Assembly: GCF_012849095.1 (NCBI RefSeq)
Contig: NZ_CP051680.1
Coordinates: 3,374,501 to 3,438,500 of the forward strand
Reading direction: 5' to 3'
Origin: Cohnella herbarum
GTDB taxonomy: Bacteria; Bacillota; Bacilli; Paenibacillales; Paenibacillaceae
Length of the DNA stretch: 64,000 nucleotides
In this document: positions 26,055-34,487 of the stretch, piece by piece
Position numbering within the stretch: position 1 is the first letter of the stretch
Layout of the letters: every line of letters begins with the position of its first letter
Program-made: the position numbers and the translations under genes
Notes under the pieces: generated by a model
What the model was told of the DNA's origin: nothing
What the model saw: the letters and a program-made list of their open reading frames with translations, nothing else
The model's database searches: none

Positions 26055-26681
26055 TCACTCCAACCTTGGTATAATGAGCTTCCTTCCGTAAGGAAGCTTG
26101 CGCGGATTGTCGATTCCGTTCGCTTCCGCGATCGATCGCCACTGCCCGGCATCTTCGTATTCGTCCGCCGCCATCATCCACAATTGCTCGTTTTGCTTCA
26201 ATGTTTTCTGCTTCGTTCTATCGGCGCTCTCGCGGGGGACTTTCTGATACTGTTCGGTCATCGATAGAATGGCGCGGAACGTGACGTTTAACGTTGCGCG
26301 AACGGGAAGACCGGAGTCCAAGAACATCGTAAACCGCTGCTGTACCTTCTCCGCGACGCCTTTGAAATCAAGCGATCCCCAGACGAACCGACAAGACGGC
26401 GGCGCATGCAACCCGTGGTCCACGTTAAGCAACCCGGAAATTTTCGCCGTGAGCTTGCGAACGTCGGTGCCCTTCTCGAAAGTATCGAAGAAGAGATCCA
26501 TCGTTAGCGTCGTGGCCTCGCCGCTAATGAATTGCGCGATCGGGGATTGCAGTCCCGGGATCGTCTGCCATGCGTATTGGTTACCGGACTGGAGCACGTA
26601 TTCGTTCGGATTAAATAGGACGTTAACCGTTTCTTGCGAGTCGTTCTTGGAAATGATGATTTGCGCTTTGCTTAAAGCCAA
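26055..26681 (-). CDS. CIS tube/hub connector protein with LysM domain (Afp7/gp53-like)
   Basis: 208 residues. The start is TTG (26679-26681) with AAGGAGAG nine bases upstream. The N-terminal domain (VLFNPNEYVLQSGNQY, TTLTMDLFFDTFEKGTDVR, CRFVWGSLDFKGVAEKV) is the CIS tube-protein N-domain; the last 50 residues form LysM (NEQLWMMAADEYEDAGQWRSIAEANG, RKLPYGRKLIIP). In Afp/PVC this protein links tube to hub. Its promoter-proximal side is occupied by the 51-bp array 2, an unusual 400-bp interruption. Confidence 0.9.
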   Translation of the reverse strand: MALSKAQIIISKNDSQETVNVLFNPNEYVLQSGNQYAWQTIPGLQSPIAQFISGEATTLTMDLFFDTFEKGTDVRKLTAKISGLLNVDHGLHAPPSCRFVWGSLDFKGVAEKVQQRFTMFLDSGLPVRATLNVTFRAILSMTEQYQKVPRESADRTKQKTLKQNEQLWMMAADEYEDAGQWRSIAEANGIDNPRKLPYGRKLIIPRLE

Positions 26682-26700
26682 CTTGGGTTCTCTCCTTTTC

Positions 26701-27105
26701 CGACGTTTTTAGAGCGGCTGTGAGATTTAGCTCGGCTACACCGGCTTTTTTCCTCGATTCTGCCTCATTCGACGCATTTAGAGCGGCTGTACCGCCTTAT
26801 TTCCTCGATTCTGCCTCATCCGACGCATTTAGAGCGGCTGTACCGCCTTATTTCCTCGATTCTGCCTCATCCGACGCATTTAGAGCGGCTGTGCCGCCTT
26901 ATTTCCTCGATTCCGCCTCATTCGATGCATTTAGAGCGGCTGTACCGCCTTATTTCCTCGGTTCTGCCTCATCCGACGCATTTAGAGCGGCTACACCGGC
27001 TTATTTCCTCGATTCTGCCTCATCCGACGCATTTAGAGCGGCTGTACCGCCTTATTTCCTCGATTCTGCCTCATTCGATGCATTTAGAGCGGCTGTGCCG
27101 CCTTA
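26701..27105. repeat. 51-bp tandem repeat array 2, inside the eCIS cluster
   Basis: Seven full units start (TTTA) at 26726, 26777, 26828, 26879, 26930, 26981 and 27032, with a partial unit at 27083 that runs into the stop codon of the upstream gene. The period is exactly 51 bp. Each unit has a small GCGG-CTGTA-CCGC inverted repeat. An out-of-phase fragment (about 26706) precedes it. Only 1-6 bases differ between units. The plus-strand frame is open but has no ribosome site and encodes only a 17-residue repeat. The sequence is unrelated to array 1. Confidence 0.95.
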
Positions 27106-30100
27106 GTAACCTCTCAAACTCTGTTCGAATTTCATTCGTTTCATGAGAGATTTGTATACTTGGTCGGCGAGCTGATCCGGATTAAGCTGCGGTAGCGAGC
27201 TGATCGCTTTTTGCAGTTGTTCCGCGTTAATCTCAGGAGGTTTATCTATAACCTCTACTCGATTTTTTTCCTTATCGGATTGTACCGTTTCCTTAACGTT
27301 CCGGCGTAGTTCCAACGATGTCGGCTGCTCCCGGTCAACGTTCGAATTGTCGTCGTGAATCCGCGTTGCGGATGCCCTTGGTCCAGATCTTGGACCGGAG
27401 ATCGCCGAGGTAACATGCGCCAACGATGGATTAGGCTGCTGTGCTGCACCCATGATTGACTGCGCGCTGTCTTCCGTTCCGGTCGATAGGATCATATTCG
27501 CGGCAGTTAATGGCTCCAATACGCGAATGGGCGAATATGCCGACGGCATTCGTTGCTGTTGTACCCGGCTTGTCAAGGCGGCTGACCGACTTGAAGCCGA
27601 TCTTGCATGCGTGCCTAATGCTTGGATAAACGGGGCCGCCACATTCGTTCGCGTGTTCTTAGCAACAACCGCATGTGCGATATTCGCGGTAGTACGGTTG
27701 TGTTCATTCTGTTTAATCGGCTTAATCCGCTTATTTTCCAACCGATGTTTCATTAATTGAGATTCTCGCGTATTTACTTGAAATTCCTGTGCGTCCACAG
27801 CCTCGCGATAGCCCTTAGCCGCTGGTTGAATCCTTCTGCGGAATTCATGGCTAGCCACCAGGAAAGGGGTCATCTCCGATCGTTGGATAATCCCTTTAAC
27901 CGGTTCCTGTTGCTGATTCAAGCTAACATTCGTTCTTGGTAAAGCTTCCTCCGTCTCGTTCTCTTGGCGAGTCGATCCCTGCGTCATCGCATTAGTCAGA
28001 CTTTCTTTATCGATACTACGGCTTTCACGCTTAGCAGAGGTTGATTGTTCAGCCATTCGCCTCAACACGATCGGCGTTTGCCTAGAAGCGGCGGCAGAGC
28101 TAATAGCTCTTGCCCGAGCGGTCAAACGACTGTATGCCGTCATCGGCGCCGTATCTGTATTAAGCGATTGTTCGGATCGTCTATTCCCAGGTAACGTTGG
28201 TTTCCGGTCCTTAAGTACCGCTACTTCTTGATCGGTCTGCATCGGTACAGCCCTATTGCCTTGACGAGACTGCAACCTTGAGAATTGCCTAAGCACGAAT
28301 TCATTTCGAGTCGCTCCGCTTGGCTCGGTAAATCTAGTAGCAACTTTATAATTCGTGACCGGTATCGAAGCTTCCGAATTATTCCAGTTTTTTCCAGATG
28401 TCGACGATCGTACGTTTCTTGACACTAATGGGGATGCTTTGCGAAGGGGGCTTCTCCCCAACCGACCAACGATCGCTTTCGCGGTTTGTTGAATCCCGGA
28501 ACTCCGTGCCGTTTGTTTCTCGAGCAAGCGATGGGAAAGTTTCAATGTTCCGGCAACGATTTGGGGAGAACTTAGCGCTTGCGCTTTGCTCCCCTTCGAA
28601 TTATCGGTTTTAGGAAAATTTCGATTACCTACGGCAAAACCCTTATGAGAATCCAGCTTCGCTACTGTCGGTGCTTGTTGCTCCACTAATCTTCTAATCC
28701 TCAATCGAAGCGGTGTAACTCGATCTGACAGCTCCCGATTCTCGACAACAGAAGCTCCACCTTCATCCTTCCAGAAAGGCTTGTACAATTTCCAAACCGC
28801 TTTCCGATGCGTATCCATGACATGTTCGGCTAAAGAAGGCAAGCCATGAGGAAATGCGCCTTGTATTCCGTTCGGAGATGGTCTTGATGATATGCTCGCT
28901 GATCGGCTTGGTAATGATCCTTGGGATTCAAGCCTAGATGAAGTCGCTGCCCCATTCGAAGATACACTTCCTGAAGCTTTCCCGGTTGCACCCGATGCTT
29001 CGCCTTGCGTCACATTTAACGGAGTACTCGATAATGCGCTTTGTGTTGCGTTTGGTATTGTCCTTTGAGATACGTTTGGTGATTCATTTGGAGATGTGCT
29101 TGGCGATGCGATTGGTATTGTACTTTGAAATGCGTTTTGGGTTTCGTTATGTGTTGCGTTTGGTATTGTCCGTTGCGATGCACTCGATGATGCACTTACT
29201 GATATATTTGACGATGCACTTGTTGTTGTATTTGGTGGTGTGCTTGGCGATACAATCGACGCTTCACTTAACGCGGCTTCATGCGAGATTCTTGATGCTG
29301 CGTTAGGTGAGACACCCGACATCGCGCTAGGAGATGCTGTCGGCAATGAATTTGGCGTTGGACTCGCTGAACGATGCTGCGACGTTGCGTCACCAAAGTT
29401 GTTCGCTCTTTCACTCTGGCGCTCTCGATTGTCGGCGATCCCACGATTTCCGGCATTAAAATCTTCGCTCCCCCTACGGTGAACAGTAGAAGTTACATTC
29501 GCACGAGAGTTCCGTGTCGGACCGCTAACGTGCGATAGTCTCAAAACGGGAATTGAGCCTGTCTGAATCGAATAACTCGTTGTTCCCTGAACGGAAGGGA
29601 TAACCTTCTCTGGCGATCCCGGCATGGGATTCGATCTATTTCGAGTGGGGTTCTGCAGATTTCCGGACGATTCAGCTTGACGGGACATAATCTCACGGTT
29701 AACGAAAAGAACGTCTGCGTAGAGGGAGTTTTCCTGTTTCCATCTAGAACCTTTCGAGGTTTTCGGATTTGAAGGCGCAGGCTCCGAAACGGATCCTTTT
29801 CCCCGCTTGTCCGCAGGTGCTTTCGTAAACTTCAGCTTAGCTCTCCGAACCTCTTTCGGTTCGCGAAACGCCGCATTAACCGTTGCAGTGAGCGGCCATG
29901 CAACCCGGCTCTCGATCGACTCGGCGAAAGATTGCCTGACGGATTCGCGATACTTAACGGCTGGAGCCTCGAAGCTTTCTCCCGACTCCTGCCGGTCCGA
30001 ATCCGCGACATCATGGGAAAGATCCGATTTATCGCTTGCCGACATCGGAAGCAAACGAGCTTCCGTTGCCGCTTTTCCCTCGCCCCGACCGCGAACTTTA

Positions 30101-30753
30101 CCCCTCTCAACGTTCTCCGAACGCACTTGAGGCGTACCGTTAATCGCCAGCTCGCGTAACTTACGCTGTTCAATGACGATCCGATCCACTTCACGGACGA
30201 CGATCACCTTGCGCTCTACGACCTTTTCCTGTTGCACGATCTTCTCTTGCTTTACGATCTTCTCCTGCTGAACGATCCTCTCACGCTCTACGACTTTCTC
30301 CTGTTGCACAACCTTCTCTTGCTTTACGATCTTCTCCTGCAGCACGATCTTCTCGCGCTCTACCACTTTCTCTTGCTGCACGACCTTCTCTTGCTTTACG
30401 ATCTTCTCCCGATCGATGATTTTCTCTCGTTTAACGACGCGTTCCCGCTCAACTAGCCGGTCCCTATCTATGAACCTATTTTTCGCATCGACGGATTGAT
30501 CCTTCTTTGCCGCCACTAGCGTAGCCGGAACCGTTGGCTGAATTGGCGTTTGAGTTCGATAGACGGCCTGGCTTGAAGGCGATTTCCTTGTCGCTTTGCG
30601 GCCTTCCGCCGCATTCATCTTGAAAATAAGGGGTTGACCGCTCTTGACTCCGCGGCGGATGGGACCGTACTTGTCGGAAATGACGCTGGCAAACTTGTTA
30701 TGAGAAACTTTCAAGCCAGGCGTTTGTCGATTCCACGCTTTAATGCGGCCCAT
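27103..30753 (-). CDS. Large low-complexity protein, probable eCIS tape measure
   Basis: 1216 residues; ATG with GGAGGGG upstream. Residues about 90-195 consist of hexapeptide repeats of the form E-K-[IV]-V-x-x (for example EKIVKQ, EKVVQQ, EKVVER). Residues about 470-640 are Ser/Asn/Thr/Pro rich with recurring TIPNAT and SPN-type repeats. The rest is basic and Arg/Ser rich. The C-terminus ends in LNPDQLADQVYKSLMKRMKFEQSLRGY-like helix, split here as VYKSLMKRMKFEQ, similar to the tail end of proteins in other eCIS clusters. Position between tube 2 and the LysM protein and its length suggest tape measure or inner-tube protein. No enzymatic domain is seen. It may alternatively be a cargo or scaffold. 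Confidence 0.55.
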   Translation of the reverse strand: MGRIKAWNRQTPGLKVSHNKFASVISDKYGPIRRGVKSGQPLIFKMNAAEGRKATRKSPSSQAVYRTQTPIQPTVPATLVAAKKDQSVDAKNRFIDRDRLVERERVVKREKIIDREKIVKQEKVVQQEKVVEREKIVLQEKIVKQEKVVQQEKVVERERIVQQEKIVKQEKIVQQEKVVERKVIVVREVDRIVIEQRKLRELAINGTPQVRSENVERGKVRGRGEGKAATEARLLPMSASDKSDLSHDVADSDRQESGESFEAPAVKYRESVRQSFAESIESRVAWPLTATVNAAFREPKEVRRAKLKFTKAPADKRGKGSVSEPAPSNPKTSKGSRWKQENSLYADVLFVNREIMSRQAESSGNLQNPTRNRSNPMPGSPEKVIPSVQGTTSYSIQTGSIPVLRLSHVSGPTRNSRANVTSTVHRRGSEDFNAGNRGIADNRERQSERANNFGDATSQHRSASPTPNSLPTASPSAMSGVSPNAASRISHEAALSEASIVSPSTPPNTTTSASSNISVSASSSASQRTIPNATHNETQNAFQSTIPIASPSTSPNESPNVSQRTIPNATQSALSSTPLNVTQGEASGATGKASGSVSSNGAATSSRLESQGSLPSRSASISSRPSPNGIQGAFPHGLPSLAEHVMDTHRKAVWKLYKPFWKDEGGASVVENRELSDRVTPLRLRIRRLVEQQAPTVAKLDSHKGFAVGNRNFPKTDNSKGSKAQALSSPQIVAGTLKLSHRLLEKQTARSSGIQQTAKAIVGRLGRSPLRKASPLVSRNVRSSTSGKNWNNSEASIPVTNYKVATRFTEPSGATRNEFVLRQFSRLQSRQGNRAVPMQTDQEVAVLKDRKPTLPGNRRSEQSLNTDTAPMTAYSRLTARARAISSAAASRQTPIVLRRMAEQSTSAKRESRSIDKESLTNAMTQGSTRQENETEEALPRTNVSLNQQQEPVKGIIQRSEMTPFLVASHEFRRRIQPAAKGYREAVDAQEFQVNTRESQLMKHRLENKRIKPIKQNEHNRTTANIAHAVVAKNTRTNVAAPFIQALGTHARSASSRSAALTSRVQQQRMPSAYSPIRVLEPLTAANMILSTGTEDSAQSIMGAAQQPNPSLAHVTSAISGPRSGPRASATRIHDDNSNVDREQPTSLELRRNVKETVQSDKEKNRVEVIDKPPEINAEQLQKAISSLPQLNPDQLADQVYKSLMKRMKFEQSLRGY

Positions 30754-30834
30754 CCTAACCCCTCCATTCCTCTTCTGATAATTGCCGATGACATCTCATT
30801 CATCTACTTAAATCACGATCGCTCGCCCACATAA

Positions 30835-31281
30835 TTAAGATCGGAAAATCGTTTTGATTCCGTTGTGCACAAGCTCTATCGTTTCGATGGCGACTTCGCT
30901 CGTCGCAGCGTTCAGGCTCGGGCCGCTCCACTTCGTCGGATAAGCATCGAAGAAATTCCACCTGCACAGCTCCGTGCCGTCATGCTTATACAGGATGATG
31001 GAACCGCTCTTGCGAACCACTTTGCCGAGAGAAGATTGCGAGTACCAGTTCCATAGTTCCTGGGAGGAAGACAATCCGCGCCTCAGAATAATCGAGGAGT
31101 TCCTCACGCCCTTGGGCAATCGGTGAACGTATCCGTTAACCCCGCCTTCGCGAATTTCCTCGTATTCGATCTGCGATTCCAATCCCTGAACCTCGGAAAA
31201 CCCGGCAACAAGCATATGGTCGAGCTCGACCAGGAAGCGAAACGCTCCGTTCACATTATGATTCATAGCCGCTACGGTCAC
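30835..31281 (-). CDS. Tail tube protein 2 (gp19/TIGR02241 family)
   Basis: 148 residues with the tube fold: FRFLVELDHMLVAGFSEVQGLESQIEYEEIREGG, IILRRGLSSSQELWNWY, ATSEVAIETIELVHNGI. The start is GTG (31279-31281) with GAGGTGAT at good spacing; the ATG five codons later has no site. It is the second gp19-like protein in the cluster. In Afp/PVC, multiple tube paralogues form the tube shaft and the first layers above the hub; this one lies nearer the hub genes, so it may be the initiator ring. Confidence 0.9.
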   Translation of the reverse strand: MTVAAMNHNVNGAFRFLVELDHMLVAGFSEVQGLESQIEYEEIREGGVNGYVHRLPKGVRNSSIILRRGLSSSQELWNWYSQSSLGKVVRKSGSIILYKHDGTELCRWNFFDAYPTKWSGPSLNAATSEVAIETIELVHNGIKTIFRS

Positions 31282-31290
31282 GTTCCGTCA

Positions 31291-31551
31291 TCACCTCTTC
31301 CCGAAAACATCGAATACGTTCTGTTTATCCGGTTCGTCGTTCAACTTCCGGTTGATTTTCGATATTTCGTCGCACCACCGCCGACGTTCGCGATGTTCCA
31401 TATTCATAATGTCATCATGGGGCCAATGGAAATAATAGGCGATAAAGCCGACTTCCTCGTAGATTCGCTCTGGCGAATGAACTACGAGAGGCCCTCCGTT
31501 ACGGATAAAAAATCGACTTCCACCTCGAACTCGTGATCGCATTTCGGACAT
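31291..31551 (-). CDS. Small eCIS protein, DUF6760 family
   Basis: 86 residues as read from the ATG at 31549-31551. The core SPERIYEEVGFIAYYFHWPHDDIMNMEHRERRRWCDEISKINR matches DUF6760, a small conserved component of eCIS clusters of unknown role (given here in two parts: ERIYEEVGFIAYYFHWP and MEHRERRRWCDEI). Family members are usually about 55-60 residues and begin close to the ERIYEEV segment, but no ordinary start codon lies there, so translation must start earlier, overlapping the previous gene by about 70 bases. It might be coupled to it. Confidence 0.75.
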   Translation of the reverse strand: MSEMRSRVRGGSRFFIRNGGPLVVHSPERIYEEVGFIAYYFHWPHDDIMNMEHRERRRWCDEISKINRKLNDEPDKQNVFDVFGKR

Positions 31552-31862
31552 GCCGTATGAAGCTTCGGAGCTTCTAAATCGTTAATTTGCCGGTATAAGT
31601 TTTGCAAATACGCCAAATCCGCGGTAAACAATTTCTCTATCGTTTTCGTATCAACGTGTTTAACGTCGCCTAGACGAGTAATCACCCGGGCAAGCAAAAT
31701 TACGGTCAGGTAGCCTTGATTCTGCTGAACGCGAGGATCCCGCATCGGCAATATTTCGTCGGCCGCGGTAGCTAACCGCATGACCCCTCGTTTGTGCAGC
31801 GTGCCGCTATCGTCCACATATCCTCGCGGCAGTTCGAAATCGTATTCCGTTTGGAAAGCCAT
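31482..31862 (-). CDS. Phage tail assembly-like protein with C-terminal CxxC motif
   Basis: 126 residues. The N-terminal segment (FELPRGYVDDSGTLHKRGVMRLATAADEI) and the central TVILLARVITRLGDVK helix match tail-assembly (gp41-like) proteins found next to eCIS tubes. The C-terminus ends ACPKCDHEFEVEV; only one CxxC is seen, so a single-site zinc ribbon would need dimerisation. The ATG has AGGAG at good spacing. The gene lies directly after a terminator-like hairpin that separates it from tube 1. Confidence 0.75.
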   Translation of the reverse strand: MAFQTEYDFELPRGYVDDSGTLHKRGVMRLATAADEILPMRDPRVQQNQGYLTVILLARVITRLGDVKHVDTKTIEKLFTADLAYLQNLYRQINDLEAPKLHTACPKCDHEFEVEVDFLSVTEGLS

Positions 31863-31896
31863 TTGGATGATTCACTCCTAACTAGAACGGGTTATA

Positions 31897-31930
31897 TAAA
31901 AAAGGAAAACAAGAGAGAGGGCCTCCCTTG
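31897..31930 (-). terminator. Intra-operon terminator-like hairpin after sheath/tube 1
   Basis: On the minus strand CAAGGGAG-GCCCT-CTCTCTTG (31930-31910, one G-U pair) is followed at once by TTTTCCTTTTTTATA. It lies 48 bases before the next start codon. It has the form of a Rho-independent terminator, which would partly stop transcription after the highly needed sheath and tube genes. Confidence 0.6.
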
Positions 31931-31982
31931 TCGGTGAATCTCTATTCTATTGTTCTTCCGCGGTCCTGCCGCTCTGTATCAA

Positions 31983-32054
31983 TAACGTTACGGCATAACG
32001 TTAAATGGATATCCACAACGCATATCAATCAAATAACGTTATCTCCTAACGTTA
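31983..32054. repeat. Two pairs of TAACGTTA palindromes spaced 51 bp
   Basis: TAACGTTA occurs at 31983-31990, 31996-32003, 32034-32041 and 32047-32054. Within each pair the starts are 13 bp apart; the pairs are exactly 51 bp apart. Regions between pairs are only loosely similar. The layout suggests a two-copy, diverged 51-bp unit or a set of protein-binding sites on one DNA face. Confidence 0.8.
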
Positions 32055-32089
32055 TTGCCTCGAATCACGGAAACATATGGCTCGTTACA

Positions 32090-32122
32090 GCGCAATAGCG
32101 GTATCGCATATCGCTATTGCGC
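32090..32122. other. Perfect 11-bp hairpin downstream of tube 1
   Basis: GCGCAATAGCG (32090-32100) and CGCTATTGCGC (32112-32122) form a perfect stem with an 11-base loop, 24 bases after the tube 1 stop. No T run follows, so it is more likely an RNA stabiliser or processing barrier than a terminator. With the downstream hairpin it fills a 283-bp gap in an otherwise tight operon. Confidence 0.7.
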
Positions 32123-32145
32123 TAGTAAAGAGCGGTCAATCTCGA

Positions 32146-32580
32146 TTATGCCGTACGAGTCATTCCTTCATGAGCAAGCTCAAGGAGTTCGATGGCGACT
32201 TCAGCGCCGGAACCGTTAAAGCCCGGAGCCGTATAACGAACCGGCCATGCTTCGATAACTTGCCAAGTGGCAACGTCGCCGCCTTCGTCATCGATCGCAA
32301 TGATCGTTACCGTCTTGCGCTCGATCGTGCCTTCAATGCACGCTTGCACCCATTCATAGAGCTCCATCGATTCCGTCGAGCCCCACTTCAGGGTAATGTT
32401 ACCGTAACGGGCTAGGCCCGCAAGCTTACGGGGGGTAATAACTTCATTGCCTTCCCGGTACTGCACGACATCGAACGAAGCGTCGAATCCGCCGACTTCG
32501 CTGAATCCGGCTTGTTCAAGTCCTTCAATCTCTACGCGGAACCTAAAATTACGGTATGGATCGTTACGTTCTCCTGGCAT
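32146..32580 (-). CDS. Tail tube protein 1 (gp19/TIGR02241 family, main tube)
   Basis: 144 residues with family signatures (NFRFRVEIEGLEQAGFSEVGG, ITPRKLAGLARYGNITLKWG, WPVRYTAPGFNGSGAEVAIELLELAHEG). It polymerises into the inner tube. It directly follows the sheath gene (gap 32 bp) and has AAGGGG before its ATG. Position next to sheath suggests that it is the abundant shaft subunit. The two tube genes are separated by a 283-bp regulatory-looking gap. Confidence 0.93.
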   Translation of the reverse strand: MPGERNDPYRNFRFRVEIEGLEQAGFSEVGGFDASFDVVQYREGNEVITPRKLAGLARYGNITLKWGSTESMELYEWVQACIEGTIERKTVTIIAIDDEGGDVATWQVIEAWPVRYTAPGFNGSGAEVAIELLELAHEGMTRTA

Positions 32581-32612
32581 GGGTATCCCCTTCCGTTCAA
32601 TTTATATTCGGT

Positions 32613-34325
32613 TTATTCAGATCCGGTTTTCTGAGTAATGCGGAAGACAACGAACTCGGCAGGTTTAACGGGAGCAACGCCGATCACGCAGATGAGGCGA
32701 CCGTTGTCGATGTCGTCCTGAGTCATCGTGCTGCGGCCGATATCGATGTAGAATGCCTCCGATGCGCTATTGCCGATCAACGCCCCATCGCGCCAGATCC
32801 TTGTCAGGAAGGCATCGATCGTACGTTGCACGCGGGCCCATAATTGATCGTTATTCGGCTCGAACACGACCCAGTTAGTGCCGCCTTTAATCGACTCTTC
32901 CAAGAAAATGAACAGACGACGTACGTTGACGTATTTCCAAAGCGTATTGGAGGATGCCGTTCTAGCTCCCCATACACGAATCCCTTGACCCGTGAAGGAA
33001 CGTATCAAGTTGACTCCCGCCGGATTGAGAATATCTTGTTCGCCTTTATTGTATTGAACGTCCAGGCCGACTACGCCGCGAAGCACTTCGTTCGCCGGCG
33101 CCTTCTGCACGCCGCGCGTTGTGTCGGAACGGGAGTAAATACCCGCGATCGTACCGGATGGAGGAACGAAAATGTTTCTCTTATCTAGCGGATCGAATAC
33201 CGATAGCCAAGGATTGTAAAGCGCGCAATAGCTGGAATCGAACAGGTTGCGATGCGTCATGACGTCCGCGACTTTCGTTTTCTCCCGCGGAATGTCCAAG
33301 ATCGCGAAACGACTGCCCAAGTTCTCGCAATGAGCGACTAACGATAATTGCACATTGGCATCCGTCACGCCCGGAATGGCCATAATGCTGACGACGTCGT
33401 TGTCGATGAAAGCCTGAATTCCCGTACGACGACCAGGACCGCGATCTTCTCCGATGAAATCGGATGCAGCGATTCCGGATACGGAACCGTCGGTACCGCC
33501 GGCAAGCACGAATTCTACTTTACCTTCCGCACCGGCTCCGGTAATGGCATCGAAAGGATGCGTAGCGTCCGTCGACGTGATCAACGCGCGAACGTTAACC
33601 AGATTGGACCGTCCGGCGACTTTCTCCACGAACGTAGGCGCTTCGGGATTCAAAGATACCCTCTCGTAGCTTTCTACTTCGTCGCTGTAGACGACATGAA
33701 GCGAAAACTCGCTGGTCGATAAAATCTTGGTAGGCAGCAAAGCGTTGTCAACGACGTCTCCGCTCAAAGCTTCCGCAAGCTCGATTACGTTACCTTGTAC
33801 GCTGACGATCCGATTATATTGCGTCTCGCCTCCGGCGTTATAGGCAACGACATCGCCTGCGTAGAAACCGCCTGCGTTCTTAACGCGATAGCGTTTATCC
33901 GTAACTTCATAGATTTGCGTCTTGGCTTTGCTGGCATCGGTAAGAACGACCTTAACCAGGTTGCCCCATGCTCCGGGATTCTTCGTCGTGATGCTGAGCT
34001 TCTCCGAAACAGAACCGAGGTTGGTTGCCAGTTGCGCATCGGAAGGAGCAACGCGCATCACGTAACAACGGGATCCCCCGTTCGTGAAAAATTGGTCTAC
34101 CGCGTACGCTAGGTAGCGATAGCTTCCAAACGCGCTTTCGGATAAATACGAACCGTAATTGCGTTGAAAATCGGCGGGACTGGTAATCAACAGCGGCAAA
34201 CCTTCGACCGCTCCCCGTTGTGCAAGACCGATAAAACCGGCCGTGCTCGTGCTTACGCCATCGAGCGGCTTCGAGCCACTCTCGAATTCCTCTACGTATA
34301 CCCCAGGCGACAAATACTCTGCCAT
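32613..34325 (-). CDS. Contractile tail sheath protein
   Basis: 570 residues. The N-terminus (EYLSPGVYVEEFESGSKPLDGVSTSTAGFIG) and C-terminus (IYSRSDTTRGVQKAPANEVLRGV, VWGARTASSNTLWKYVNVRRLFIFLEESI, RTIDAFLTRIWRDGALIG) are the hallmarks of the sheath family used by contractile tails, Afp and PVC. It polymerises around the tube and contracts to drive it through the target envelope. The full length is present. Only one sheath gene is seen, whereas Afp/PVC have several. Confidence 0.95.
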   Translation of the reverse strand: MAEYLSPGVYVEEFESGSKPLDGVSTSTAGFIGLAQRGAVEGLPLLITSPADFQRNYGSYLSESAFGSYRYLAYAVDQFFTNGGSRCYVMRVAPSDAQLATNLGSVSEKLSITTKNPGAWGNLVKVVLTDASKAKTQIYEVTDKRYRVKNAGGFYAGDVVAYNAGGETQYNRIVSVQGNVIELAEALSGDVVDNALLPTKILSTSEFSLHVVYSDEVESYERVSLNPEAPTFVEKVAGRSNLVNVRALITSTDATHPFDAITGAGAEGKVEFVLAGGTDGSVSGIAASDFIGEDRGPGRRTGIQAFIDNDVVSIMAIPGVTDANVQLSLVAHCENLGSRFAILDIPREKTKVADVMTHRNLFDSSYCALYNPWLSVFDPLDKRNIFVPPSGTIAGIYSRSDTTRGVQKAPANEVLRGVVGLDVQYNKGEQDILNPAGVNLIRSFTGQGIRVWGARTASSNTLWKYVNVRRLFIFLEESIKGGTNWVVFEPNNDQLWARVQRTIDAFLTRIWRDGALIGNSASEAFYIDIGRSTMTQDDIDNGRLICVIGVAPVKPAEFVVFRITQKTGSE

Positions 34326-34400
34326 GTTCCCCGGTTTCTCCCTTGATACGAAATTATGCCGATTCTAGTTGATCGTATGGGGAAAACCAGTTCCTCCTCT

Positions 34401-34426
34401 CTTATAATGGGTTTATCTTTCGTCAA
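34401..34426 (-). promoter_or_regulatory. Possible promoter upstream of the sheath gene
   Basis: On the minus strand TTGACG and TATAAG are separated by 14 bp, shorter than sigma-A norms. It lies in a 162-bp gap between the carboxypeptidase-regulatory-like gene and the sheath. The same TGAC-N-TATAAG arrangement with 14-bp spacing lies upstream of the whole cluster. Confidence 0.3.
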
Positions 34427-34487
34427 CCGGAAACGCATTGCCAAGCGGCACTCGGCCCAATCAACGCCACACACAATTCATAATTCT

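Noticed and set aside
24947..26152. Long gpD-like start at 26152
   Set aside because: It would overlap the LysM gene by about 100 bases; the GTG at 26047 has a proper site.
26720..27106. 128-residue repeat protein on the plus strand
   Set aside because: Runs through array 2, opposite the operon, without a ribosome site.
32090..32122. Rho-independent terminator after tube 1
   Set aside because: Perfect stem but no T run; retained as a hairpin, while the hairpin at 31897-31930 is the terminator-like one.
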